Assembly: GCA_023443455.1 (NCBI GenBank)
Contig: JAEZUE010000050.1
Location: 1 to 37,113 of the forward strand
Length of the DNA: 37,113 nt
From: Verrucomicrobiota bacterium
GTDB taxonomy: Bacteria; Verrucomicrobiota; Verrucomicrobiia; Opitutales; Opitutaceae
Reading direction: 5' to 3'
Below, piece after piece: positions 1 to 6,087 of the stretch; the stretch's first letter is position 1; each line of letters starts with the position of its first letter. The position numbers were made by a program, and so were the translations under genes. The notes under the pieces are model-generated. The model worked only from the letters and a program-made list of their open reading frames with translations, searched no databases and had not been told where the DNA came from.

Positions 1-221
1 GGCGGAGGAGAGACGGAAGGAGATCACAGAGGGGAACTTGGGTATTCGCAATGTGGTCCGGCCCACTCACCAATATGGTGAGTCTCTCCGGCTTCTAGTT
101 TTTCTCCGACCTCTCTGCGTACTCCTGCCTTACCTCTGGGACCTCAGTGTCCAACTGCTTTGTTTAGGATCAGTGGTTCCACTCCTCCGAAGGTCGAAAC
201 GCTAACGCGTTCCGCCACGGC

Positions 222-268
222 GCGATGGTCTCACGACCATCGCCACCGGCCAGGTCGGCGCCCTGGCC
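222..268. repeat. Pair of adjacent strong hairpins (REP-like)
   Basis: GCGATGGTC at 222-230 pairs with GACCATCGC at 235-243, a 9-bp perfect stem around the loop TCAC. Immediately after, GGCCAGG at 248-254 pairs with CCTGGCC at 262-268. Two stable stems five bases apart in a gene-free spacer resemble repetitive extragenic palindromes. Copy number elsewhere in the genome cannot be seen from this window. Confidence 0.5.
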
Positions 269-290
269 TACAGGGTCGAGCGCCTTCCGG

Positions 291-410
291 GTTAGTGCCC
301 GTCAGTGCGCGTTAGTGGTTTCAATATTCCGGTGGCAGAATGCTCGCTACTCTGGCGAGCGGCGCCACGGTCCGGTCCGCATCAGTGGCCATCAGTGTGC
401 ATAAGTGGTT
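291..410. repeat. Two copies of a three-unit 10-bp periodic repeat
   Basis: At 291-320 three 10-mers follow each other: GTTAGTGCCC, GTCAGTGCGC, GTTAGTGGTT. At 381-410 a second copy reads ATCAGTGGCC, ATCAGTGTGC, ATAAGTGGTT. Both run on into a TC or CC sequence followed by a TTCC motif. A lone unit, ATCAGTGGTTCC, lies at 169-180. The phrase (G/A)T(T/C)AGTG is kept while the spacer bases vary, so this is a degenerate family rather than a recent duplication. Confidence 0.6.
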
Positions 411-463
411 CCACGCTTCCGGGGATCGGAGGGTCGATCCATCGGTATCTGTTTCGTTCCGGT

Positions 464-530
464 CTCCGTGCACTCGGTGCCCTCCGTGGTTCATCTTTCC
501 GGCTCCTCCGTGTCTTCGCATCCTTGGCTT
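464..530. repeat. 9-bp periodic CTCCGTG repeat block
   Basis: CTCCGTGCA (464-472), CTCGGTGCC (473-481) and CTCCGTGGT (482-490) are three head-to-tail 9-bp units. After a short gap CTCCGTGTC (506-514) continues with a degenerate TTCGCATCC unit. The period is one base shorter than the 291-410 blocks but the AGTG/CGTG core and the terminal GGTT are shared, suggesting the same family of extragenic sequence. Confidence 0.5.
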
Positions 531-612
531 CTGTCGGTTGCCGGATCGGCGGCCAAACCGCTGAGCGACTCCATCGACCAGCTACGGGGAAAATACACTC
601 CAGCATCCCCCC

Positions 613-1710
613 TCACAGCCGCTTCGGCGGCACGGTCTCGCCATCGCGCCAGAAGCCGGGGATGCGCGTCGATGACGGGTTCTCCGGCGCGCCGCGACGG
701 TAGGTGCGCACCATCACGGCGAGCTGCTCCATCGCGCGCATGCCGACCAGACGGTGGTTCTGCACGATGCCGCCGATGTAGGGGCAACCGCCGGGCACGT
801 CGAGCGAGGCGAACGCCACATCGTGCGGCACCCGGAGCGTCGTCGATGTGAGCCGCGTGTTCTCGCCGTCCCAACCGGCGATGTCGATCAGCTCGTGCCA
901 GTTGGTCATGAGCGCATCCACCTTGTGCATGCGAATCCAGGCCTCGACCTGCGCGGCCACGTGCGCGATGTCGCCGCGCTCGAATAACAACGGCGGCACG
1001 CGCTCGCGCGCCGGCAGCGACGCCTGCTCGACCAGCACACCCGAGCTGAACGTGCTCTCGAGCCGGGACTCGTCGTCGGTTGCGGTGGCGAGGCCGATGC
1101 GCCGATAGCCGCGCTGGCGCAGGTTGCGCATGCCCAGGCGGGCGGCTTGGCATTGGTCGTTGGAGACGACGTCGATCTGCGGCAACAGGTGGTGCGACTC
1201 GATCTTCACCGCGCTGAACTGGTCCCAGTCGAGCTCGATCGACTGGGTGTCGGGCGTGAAGGTCGAGAGCAGCACGCCGTTGATGCCGCGCGAGGAGAGG
1301 ATCGTGTTGAGCCGCGCGGCGGTCATCTCCTTCGTGCCGAGCGGGAAGATCTCGAGCAGGAGGTGCTGCGACTCGGCGACGGCGCGCACGCCCTCGTACA
1401 CGAGCGGATGATACCCGGAGCCGAAGAAGTAGGCCGAGGAACAGGCGTCGATGACGAAGGCGATCGAAGGCGCCTGCTTCACCGCCAGTTTCTTGAGACG
1501 GTGGTGGTTGAACGCGTCGAGCAGCGGGTCGCGCACGTAGCCGACTTGGCGCGCGCTCTCGAGGATGCGCTCGCGCGTGGCGGCCGGAATGCTCGGATGC
1601 GAGCGCAACGCCATCGACACGGTGGTCGGATGCACTCCGGCCAGCGCCGCCACGTCGTCCATCGTGGCGTAGGGTTTCGTGCGCGGGGAGGCCTTCGCTT
1701 CGCGCTTCAT
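613..1710 (-). CDS. LacI-family transcriptional regulator (second of tandem pair)
   Basis: A 365-residue sugar-type repressor. Residues 1-60 carry the LacI helix-turn-helix (DVAALAGVHPTTVSMAL, then the hinge helix region). The remainder is a periplasmic-binding-protein-like effector domain with the typical GYRRIGLA strand near residue 205. The ATG at 1708-1710 is chosen because it gives a 4-bp ATGA overlap with the stop of the upstream LacI gene, so translation is probably coupled. Many aligned positions are shared with the upstream gene (LDW..FS.VKI.S.H, GYRRIGLA), which points to an old tandem duplication. The ligand is unknown; no sugar-catabolism gene lies beside it. Family assignment is firm, the target is not. 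Confidence 0.9.
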   Translation of the reverse strand: MKREAKASPRTKPYATMDDVAALAGVHPTTVSMALRSHPSIPAATRERILESARQVGYVRDPLLDAFNHHRLKKLAVKQAPSIAFVIDACSSAYFFGSGYHPLVYEGVRAVAESQHLLLEIFPLGTKEMTAARLNTILSSRGINGVLLSTFTPDTQSIELDWDQFSAVKIESHHLLPQIDVVSNDQCQAARLGMRNLRQRGYRRIGLATATDDESRLESTFSSGVLVEQASLPARERVPPLLFERGDIAHVAAQVEAWIRMHKVDALMTNWHELIDIAGWDGENTRLTSTTLRVPHDVAFASLDVPGGCPYIGGIVQNHRLVGMRAMEQLAVMVRTYRRGAPENPSSTRIPGFWRDGETVPPKRL

Positions 1711-2813
1711 ACCGGCGTGAGAATCTTGGCCGGAGCGGAATCGCCGTCGCGCCAGACGCTCTTGACGAAGGTGCGGGAGGCGAACTCGGGCACGCCGCGC
1801 TCGCCCGACTTGAGCTGCGCGGCGACCAGCGCCACGGCCTTCGCACCGACGACACGGGGATTTGGGCACACCCCGGCGAGCCCGGAGTCGCGGTCGAGCA
1901 GGCAGAGCGAGGCGCAGGCGACCTCGTCGGGCACGAGCAGGCCGGCCGAGCGCAGCATCTCGCCCACGACCGACCAGTTGCATAGCACGGCGTCGACGTG
2001 GTGGGCGCGGACCCAGTTGCGCACCAGCCCGGCGGCCTGCGCCATCGTGCAGTTGTAGGGGAAGAGCAACTCCGGGATGCGCTCGTCGTCCGGCACCAGC
2101 CCCTGTTCGAGCAGGTAGCCGGCGGTGTAGAGCCGCTCGGTGGCATCCTCGTCGGCGCGGCCGATCGCCAGCCCGATGCGCCGGTAGCCGAGCTCGCGCA
2201 GCTTCTGGAACGCGAGCCGCACATCCTGCCGGTGGTCGCTGCCGACGACCGTCGCCGGCGGGTCCATGTGCAGCGAGTCGATCTTCACGATGCTGTACTC
2301 CTCCCAGTCGAGCGTGACGGGAGCAAAGCCCGGATCGAAGGCCGCGAGCACGACTCCGGTGATGTTGTTGTCCTTGAGAAACGCATCGAGGCGCAGGCTC
2401 TCGTTGCCCTCCACGCCGACCGTGACGACCTCGAGCTCGTAACCCAGCGCCCGCGCCTGCTCGCGCGCCCCCTCGAGGATCTGCTGCTGCGGGCGGTACA
2501 GCGCCGCACCCTGATCGAGCGGGTGGTTGACGATGTAGGCGACCTTCGGCGCCACGGCCCGTACGCGACCGTTGAGGTGGAAATGCGTGAGCGCCTGAAA
2601 GACCGGATTGGGCACATAGCCGAGCTTCTCGGCCACCGTCCGTATCCGGGCCTTGGTCGCAGGCAAAAGGCTCGGGTGGTCGCGCAGGGCGAGGGAAACG
2701 GTGGTGAAATGCACGCCGGCGATCTTGGCGATATCCTTGATCGTGACGGCGCGCTTCTTCGGTTCGGCCGTCGCGACGGCCGATTCGGCGGGGATGGATT
2801 CGGTCGAGACCAT
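1707..2813 (-). CDS. LacI-family transcriptional regulator (first of tandem pair)
   Basis: A 368-residue LacI/GalR-type repressor. An Ala/Glu/Ser-rich lead of about 20 residues is followed by the HTH (VTIKDIAKIAGVHFTTVSLA, residues 23-42) and the hinge (LGYVPNP near 65-72), then a ligand-binding domain to the end. The start is supported by GGAGGG five bases before the ATG, one of the best ribosome binding sites in the window. The gene overlaps its paralogue downstream by 4 bp. A candidate promoter and a LacI-type palindrome lie 115-215 bp upstream, so autoregulation is likely. Two full-length LacI proteins in one operon could heterodimerise; that is inference. Confidence 0.92.
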   Translation of the reverse strand: MVSTESIPAESAVATAEPKKRAVTIKDIAKIAGVHFTTVSLALRDHPSLLPATKARIRTVAEKLGYVPNPVFQALTHFHLNGRVRAVAPKVAYIVNHPLDQGAALYRPQQQILEGAREQARALGYELEVVTVGVEGNESLRLDAFLKDNNITGVVLAAFDPGFAPVTLDWEEYSIVKIDSLHMDPPATVVGSDHRQDVRLAFQKLRELGYRRIGLAIGRADEDATERLYTAGYLLEQGLVPDDERIPELLFPYNCTMAQAAGLVRNWVRAHHVDAVLCNWSVVGEMLRSAGLLVPDEVACASLCLLDRDSGLAGVCPNPRVVGAKAVALVAAQLKSGERGVPEFASRTFVKSVWRDGDSAPAKILTPV

Positions 2814-2928
2814 GATGCCCTCCGGTGGTTTAGGGGATGCGGGTGGTAGCAGGGGAAACAGCCGGATCAGGCCACCAGCGGATGGTGATTAGGACTCCGA
2901 CCGGGCAGGTAAGCACAACTGATGAGTC

Positions 2929-2959
2929 ATAGTAGGGGACGGAGATTTAATGAAAACAA
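2929..2959 (-). promoter_or_regulatory. Candidate sigma-70 promoter of the LacI operon
   Basis: On the minus strand TTGTTT (2954-2959) and TACTAT (2929-2934) are separated by 19 bp, a slightly long but acceptable spacing, about 115 bp upstream of the first LacI start. Assigned by eye only. Confidence 0.3.
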
Positions 2960-3012
2960 TCCACTTACTAAGACGTTTGAATGAAAGCGGTGAATCATCC
3001 GCAGGATGTTAC

Positions 3013-3028
3013 TAACAAGCGCTTTACA
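3013..3028. promoter_or_regulatory. Candidate LacI-family operator
   Basis: TAACAAGCGCTTTACA contains the central palindrome AAGCGCTT (3017-3024). The right half GCTTTACA matches the ideal LacI/CcpA-type site TGTAAAGCGCTTTACA, and the left half is degenerate. A weaker CG-centred site, AAGACGTTT, lies at 2970-2978. Both are upstream of the LacI operon and could mediate its autoregulation. Confidence 0.45.
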
Positions 3029-3240
3029 CCTTATTTGGCGCAACAAACCGCGCCCTGATTTAGATTTGCCGATAAACCCCAAAAAACCCAGCGTTACCGC
3101 CGGACTTTCGCCGTCGACGCACGGTTCTCGCCCGCCGCAACGCGCCCGTCCGCGACACGGATTCGGGGAACTTCCGGCCGCTTGTCGCATTCCGAACTGG
3201 CCCCGCGGATATGCGTCGCTAGTCGTAGGGCTTCGCGCCC

Positions 3241-3326
3241 GCCCGGGTGGCGGAATGGCAGACGCTTCTGACTTAAAATCAGCTTTCCGAAAGGAAGTAC
3301 CGGTTCGAGTCCGGTCCCGGGCACCA
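3241..3326 (+). tRNA. tRNA-Leu (anticodon UAA)
   Basis: The acceptor stem GCCCGGG (3241-3247) pairs with CCCGGGC (3316-3322), followed by A and an encoded CCA to 3326. The anticodon loop CTTAAAA has TAA at 3274-3276. The long variable arm (CTTTCCGAAAGGAAG region) marks a class II leucine tRNA, and the T arm reads GGTTCGAGTCC. The last 33 bases are the left attachment site of the 12.4-kb element, so the functional 3' end is now supplied by the element. A possible promoter, TTGTCG at 3183 with GATATG at 3208, is weak. Confidence 0.96.
3294..3326. repeat. attL: left 33-bp attachment repeat
   Basis: It is identical to 15650-15682. It begins GAAGTACCGGTTCGAG in the variable and T arms of tRNA-Leu and ends at the encoded CCA. 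Flanking bases differ from the right copy (AAG before and GCTT after here; ATC before and ACCT after there), which defines the repeat length exactly. Confidence 0.93.
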
Positions 3327-3478
3327 GCTTGATTATCAATCTGTTACGGTGGCGGGACAGGGAAATAACAACGCCAGTAACAACAAGGACCCCGAAAACC
3401 GTCTTTGTTTTCTTTGTTTGCCGAAGACCGCGGATGACGAAAACCGGCGAACCTCGGGACGTTATCCCGTCGGCGCCA
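3327..3478. other. Left arm of the element with candidate integrase arm sites
   Basis: No gene is supported. TAACAAC occurs at 3366-3372 and 3378-3384, 12 bp apart. The same heptamer appears once near the right end (15569-15575) with an inverted AAGTAAC/GTTACTT pair around it. Heptamers repeated at both ends of an integrated element are what arm-type integrase sites look like, but the motif is short and unproven. The CCA-end translation PGTGLEPV seen on the minus strand here is a tRNA artefact. Confidence 0.35.
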
Positions 3479-3703
3479 CTAGCCCTCGCCCGGACCGCTG
3501 ATAAGCAGGGGCGGAGGCTGGTCATCCGCTCCAGTCAACACCCACGGCTCGCACGGCCTGCACAGGTAGGGATTCGCGGACATCGGCCGCGGTCCCTTCG
3601 CTTCTCGCGACGAGCGCGAACGCTTTTCGTGCCGTGTTTGTTTTTCCGATTCACTCACGGGAGATTCGGATCGGTTGTCTGGGTTGATCCTGGGCAAGCT
3701 CAT
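3479..3703 (-). CDS. Possible small hydrophilic protein of the element
   Basis: A 74-residue frame starts 15 bp after the HTH gene on the same strand. The product is Ser/Arg/Glu/Lys-rich in its first half and ends with a Pro-rich tail containing CRPC. There is no recognisable domain and no clear ribosome binding site, and a longer frame on the other strand overlaps it. It is kept because of its position and because the region has no better candidate; it may not be a gene. Confidence 0.25.
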   Translation of the reverse strand: MSLPRINPDNRSESPVSESEKQTRHEKRSRSSREAKGPRPMSANPYLCRPCEPWVLTGADDQPPPLLISGPGEG

Positions 3704-3718
3704 GGAAGGAAACGCCGT

Positions 3719-3997
3719 CTACCGGGCAGACTGGCGGCTGTAGGCGTTGAGGCCGAACTTCAGCACGTGCAGGCACACGTGCGCCGGGATCGCGTGGCGG
3801 TTGCAACCCAGCGGAATCGCCGGCAGGTGGCCCGCGTAGATGCGATTCTTGATCGTCTGCGCCGAAACCCCGAGATGCTCGGCCAGCTTGCTCGGTTTCC
3901 ACGGCTTGGCGCGGCTGCCGCTATCGTCCGCGGGAACCGGCATGAGTTCCCGCGCTTCCTCTGATCGTTGCACGGTCCCCCTACGCTTCATCCACAT
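3719..3997 (-). CDS. Small helix-turn-helix protein, possible excisionase/directionality factor
   Basis: A 92-residue product. Residues 44-75 (WKPSKLAEHLGVSAQTIKNR and the following IYAGHLPAI) form a MerR/excisionase-like HTH of the kind in HTH_17 proteins, followed by a basic C-terminal tail. The ATG at 3995-3997 is preferred over the next in-frame ATG because GGTGAGAG lies just upstream. It is the last clearly supported gene before attL and is separated from the lipoprotein operon by a terminator, so it has its own transcript. Small HTH proteins near an attachment site often act as recombination directionality factors; that role is inferred, and it could equally be a transcriptional regulator. 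Confidence 0.65.
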   Translation of the reverse strand: MWMKRRGTVQRSEEARELMPVPADDSGSRAKPWKPSKLAEHLGVSAQTIKNRIYAGHLPAIPLGCNRHAIPAHVCLHVLKFGLNAYSRQSAR

Positions 3998-4159
3998 ACT
4001 CTCACCGCGCGCCCACCAAGCGCAAACGCTCCGGCGCATTGACGCAGCAATGCCCTCCGCGCACCGTTCCACCGGCCGCCGATCTCGATCCGGTTTGCTT
4101 GCCGCCGTTCGGACAGTCGCCGGCTGATACCAGATCGGCGGCCACCCCTCCCACCCGAA

Positions 4160-4195
4160 AACAAAAAGCCCGCCGAGCGCGTGGCACGGCGGGCT
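4160..4195 (-). terminator. Rho-independent terminator after the lipoprotein gene
   Basis: On the minus strand AGCCCGCCG (4187-4195) pairs with CGGCGGGCT (4167-4175), a 9-bp stem with an 11-nt loop, followed by TTTTTGTTTT. It lies 20 bp after the lipoprotein stop and ends the long leftward operon of the element. Confidence 0.9.
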
Positions 4196-4214
4196 GAAGG
4201 TGGAAGCGCCTCCG

Positions 4215-4691
4215 CTACTTGATCCCGTACTTCTTACGGAGGGATCGCGCGATGATGGCCGCATCGTAGGCATCACCCCGCGCGGTCTGGTCTTTCAGGA
4301 GCACAATCGTGTTGTTGGTCGTTGGCCGGCGAATGTTCCAAGTCGTCGGGCCTCCGGTCGTGCGGGCCTGGTAGGTGTTCGGGCCGGTGCGGCGGACTGC
4401 GCTCTGATACTCCCCGGGCTGCTCCCAAGTCTGGGCATCGACACGAGTCCCGGCATCGACGATCACGAAGAACGGATAGCCCTCGCGGATCGCGATATCG
4501 GCACAACGCAGAAGGCAGAAGTCAGCCGCCTTATCCGCCGACGTGTACCCGTTGCCCCGGAAGCGCACTTGCCACTGAGTCGCCGAGAGTTGGGTTTCAC
4601 TGGCGCCACCGATCAGACCATTATCACCGTACGGAGTCGAGCAGCCGGCAAGGCACACCGCTGCGAGGATCGAAAGCAGGATCGTTCTCAT
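4215..4691 (-). CDS. CC0125/CC1285-family lipoprotein
   Basis: A 158-residue protein with a lipobox signal (MRTILLSILAAVCLAGCS; Cys at about residue 17) for lipidation and membrane anchoring. The conserved block ATQWQVRFRGNGYTSADKA (residues 33-52), followed by ADFCLLRCADIAIREGY, matches my memory of the CC0125/CC1285 lipoprotein family, whose function is unknown. A Thr/Asn-rich stretch and a basic C-terminus (RKKYGIK) follow. The ATG at 4689-4691 is chosen because it starts the signal peptide directly; a longer frame upstream lacks one. The gene lies 13 bp after an unknown small protein and ends at a terminator. A lipoprotein in a phage-derived element may be a lysogenic-conversion or cell-surface exclusion factor (inference). 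Confidence 0.8.
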   Translation of the reverse strand: MRTILLSILAAVCLAGCSTPYGDNGLIGGASETQLSATQWQVRFRGNGYTSADKAADFCLLRCADIAIREGYPFFVIVDAGTRVDAQTWEQPGEYQSAVRRTGPNTYQARTTGGPTTWNIRRPTTNNTIVLLKDQTARGDAYDAAIIARSLRKKYGIK

Positions 4692-4704
4692 GGTATCGAG
4701 ATTC

Positions 4705-5076
4705 CTAGTTCCGCGCTGCGTTCTGGTCGAGCCCAACGTTTCCCCGGAACGGCTTTCGCGACAGATGATGCTTCCGGAGCACACGTTCGGCCTCTTGAAG
4801 CCATTCAATCTCCTTCCGCAAGATCCGAGCCGCGCGCGGCATCCGATTCGCTGTATCCGTCAACGCCCGAATCCTCGCCTCCAAATGCGGGAAGAAGATG
4901 ACCAGCGGAACCCGCCGCCCGATCATCTGCTCGCACCGATCCGCGCACCGGATCGCCTTCTCGATTTCGCCCTCCGCCACGAAGTCGCGGGCAGCGTCAA
5001 AACAGGCAACCGCCGTTTCGGGCACAGCCCACGAGTCGCGACGCCGCGACGGCACTTTGCACGGGCGGGTGTTCAT
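4705..5076 (-). CDS. Hypothetical protein, 123 aa, helical
   Basis: The family is not recognised. The product begins with a basic stretch (PSRRRDS), then appears largely alpha-helical with Ala/Glu/Arg-rich heptads (FDAARDFVAEGEIEKAIRCA; later RILRKEIEWLQEAERVLRKH) and a short hydrophobic strand (VPLVIFF) in between. No signal peptide is seen. The ATG at 5074-5076 overlaps the stop of the upstream gene by 4 bp and is preceded by GGAGGGGG, so the start is well supported. It is part of the leftward operon and could be a small DNA- or protein-binding factor of the element. Confidence 0.7.
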   Translation of the reverse strand: MNTRPCKVPSRRRDSWAVPETAVACFDAARDFVAEGEIEKAIRCADRCEQMIGRRVPLVIFFPHLEARIRALTDTANRMPRAARILRKEIEWLQEAERVLRKHHLSRKPFRGNVGLDQNAARN

Positions 5077-5366
5077 CGGGCCCCCTCCTCCGTCTCCGCG
5101 AGGAATTTGCGCCAGTGGTACGGGAACGCCTCCTTTACGAGGTCCTCGCGGGTGAACACGTCGAACGGTTCCAGCCCGCCGCACCATTCGCAGAAGCGAA
5201 AGGCTTCCCGGGGCGAAATCTCGAACTCATGTTCGAGCGGCGCACTGAAGCGGAGCAGGTAGCGCCGTCCGCGCCGAATCAACGATTGGCTCGCCGACAT
5301 GGCGACAAACTCCCGCTCTTCCGGCTTCGCGGCGGCGGTATCCTCGAATGCAATCAGGTGGATCAT
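5073..5366 (-). CDS. Hypothetical protein, 97 aa
   Basis: An acidic and aromatic small soluble protein with no recognised family. A CEWCGG motif near residue 60 could bind a metal but has only one Cys pair. The ATG at 5364-5366 has an A/G-rich leader (AGAAAGAAAGAA) instead of a true Shine-Dalgarno sequence. Upstream lies the repeat and hairpin region at 5385-5533, which could control it. The gene overlaps the next by 4 bp. The track also shows a longer in-frame extension, but its sequence crosses those repeats and looks non-coding. Confidence 0.65.
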   Translation of the reverse strand: MIHLIAFEDTAAAKPEEREFVAMSASQSLIRRGRRYLLRFSAPLEHEFEISPREAFRFCEWCGGLEPFDVFTREDLVKEAFPYHWRKFLAETEEGAR

Positions 5367-5384
5367 TGTGTGTTCTTTCTTTCT

Positions 5385-5533
5385 GCGAGGGTTTCGGCTT
5401 ATCACGGCCCTATCCTCAAAGACCCCGCGTGAAACGTCGGGTGATAATTGGGCAACACACGGGAGCCCTCCGAGCGCCCCACGCGGGGCAACTGGCGTGT
5501 TTCTCAGTTGGCGAGGGTTCAGCTTATCACGGC
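5385..5533. repeat. Imperfect 23-24 bp direct repeats enclosing two inverted repeats
   Basis: Positions 5385-5408 and 5511-5533 share GCGAGGGTT and GCTTATCACGGC with only small differences between. Between them CCCCGCGTG (5423-5431) pairs with CACGCGGGG (5480-5488), and CAACTG (5489-5494) pairs with CAGTTG (5505-5510). The left copy lies 19 bp upstream of the 97-aa gene start. The arrangement suits a control region, an origin with iterons, or a duplication scar. Confidence 0.5.
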
Positions 5534-5623
5534 ATCGGCCTCGTTGCCGCGTACCATGACGGCCAACACGCGCCCGACAAGCCAAAACCCTTGCCGGTTG
5601 CAAACCGGGCAACTCCCGCCCAT
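5519..5623 (-). CDS. Possible tiny zinc-knuckle protein
   Basis: A 34-residue frame begins MGGSCPVCNRQGFWLVGRV, giving one CPVC pair; a further Cys lies six codons before the ATG in the same frame. GGCGGAA upstream of the ATG could be a weak ribosome binding site. Small zinc-finger proteins of the Com type are common in phages, which is why it is listed. Its stop codon lies inside the right copy of the 23-bp repeat. The evidence is thin. Confidence 0.25.
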   Translation of the reverse strand: MGGSCPVCNRQGFWLVGRVLAVMVRGNEADAVIS

Positions 5624-6087
5624 CGTTCCGCCGCAATACTCTGGGCCGTTTCGGACGTAAAGTGAGGGGAAAATATCGCACGCCAGAGGATGCCGCGCGA
5701 AAGTGCGAGCGACGCCGGTCCCGCTCCTGGAGGACGTCCGCAACGCGGAAGGTCTCAGGCTATTCCGGACCGGCGTCGCCAAACTTCGCGACCCCAGCGA
5801 GCGCCCGGCGCAGGATCTTGACGCCACCCCACTCCGCGCCGACTTTGCCCGCGACGCACTCGCTGATCCAAGCGGATCGCCGCCCTGCGGTGGATCGTTG
5901 GCTGCTACGGTGAGTGCTCCGCGCCCTTCCCGATTCTGCCAGCGAACTCGGCTCACGCCGACACCGCCCAGACTAATACCGGAAGGGCGCGTTTGCGTTC
6001 GCTTCACACCAACGACGAAGCCGGCCGCCGCATCCGAGCCGCGGGCCATCTGGCCCACGGCGCAGACACCGCAACCGGCTCGCGAGT

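Larger units (their letters stand above)
1..612. other. Gene-free spacer rich in short repeats and hairpins
   Basis: No convincing gene lies here. Open frames on both strands translate to low-complexity text. The stretch holds a 7-bp hairpin (ACTCACC at 65-71 against GGTGAGT at 77-83), two stronger hairpins at 222-268 and three blocks of 9-10 bp periodic repeats listed separately. It lies downstream of the second LacI gene, which ends at 613, so it may contain the 3' end of that transcript. I see no hairpin directly followed by a T-run in the direction of that gene. Confidence 0.6.
5367..6087. other. 720-bp spacer with direct repeats, hairpins and a possible tiny ORF
   Basis: This is the longest stretch in the element without a clear gene, between the 1458-aa gene and the small-protein operon. 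It holds a 23-24 bp direct repeat pair, two inverted repeats and one possible 34-aa Cys-containing ORF. Frames crossing 5640-6087 on either strand are Arg/Ser/Pro-rich and look non-coding. The minus-strand piece before the stop near 5764 (ECVAGKVGAEWGGVKILRRA) is protein-like but has no start codon I can defend, so a decayed gene is possible. Confidence 0.45.

Noticed and set aside
65..103. Hairpin ACTCACC/GGTGAGT with a later T-run as a terminator
   Set aside because: The T-run begins 16 bases after the stem, too far for a rho-independent terminator, and no plus-strand gene precedes it.
291..490. CRISPR array
   Set aside because: The repeats are 9-10 bp, adjacent without unique spacers, and no cas gene is present.
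3094..3525. Minus-strand ORF containing PGTGLEPV across tRNA-Leu
   Set aside because: It is the familiar false translation of a tRNA 3' end; the same string appears at attR (15225-15683).
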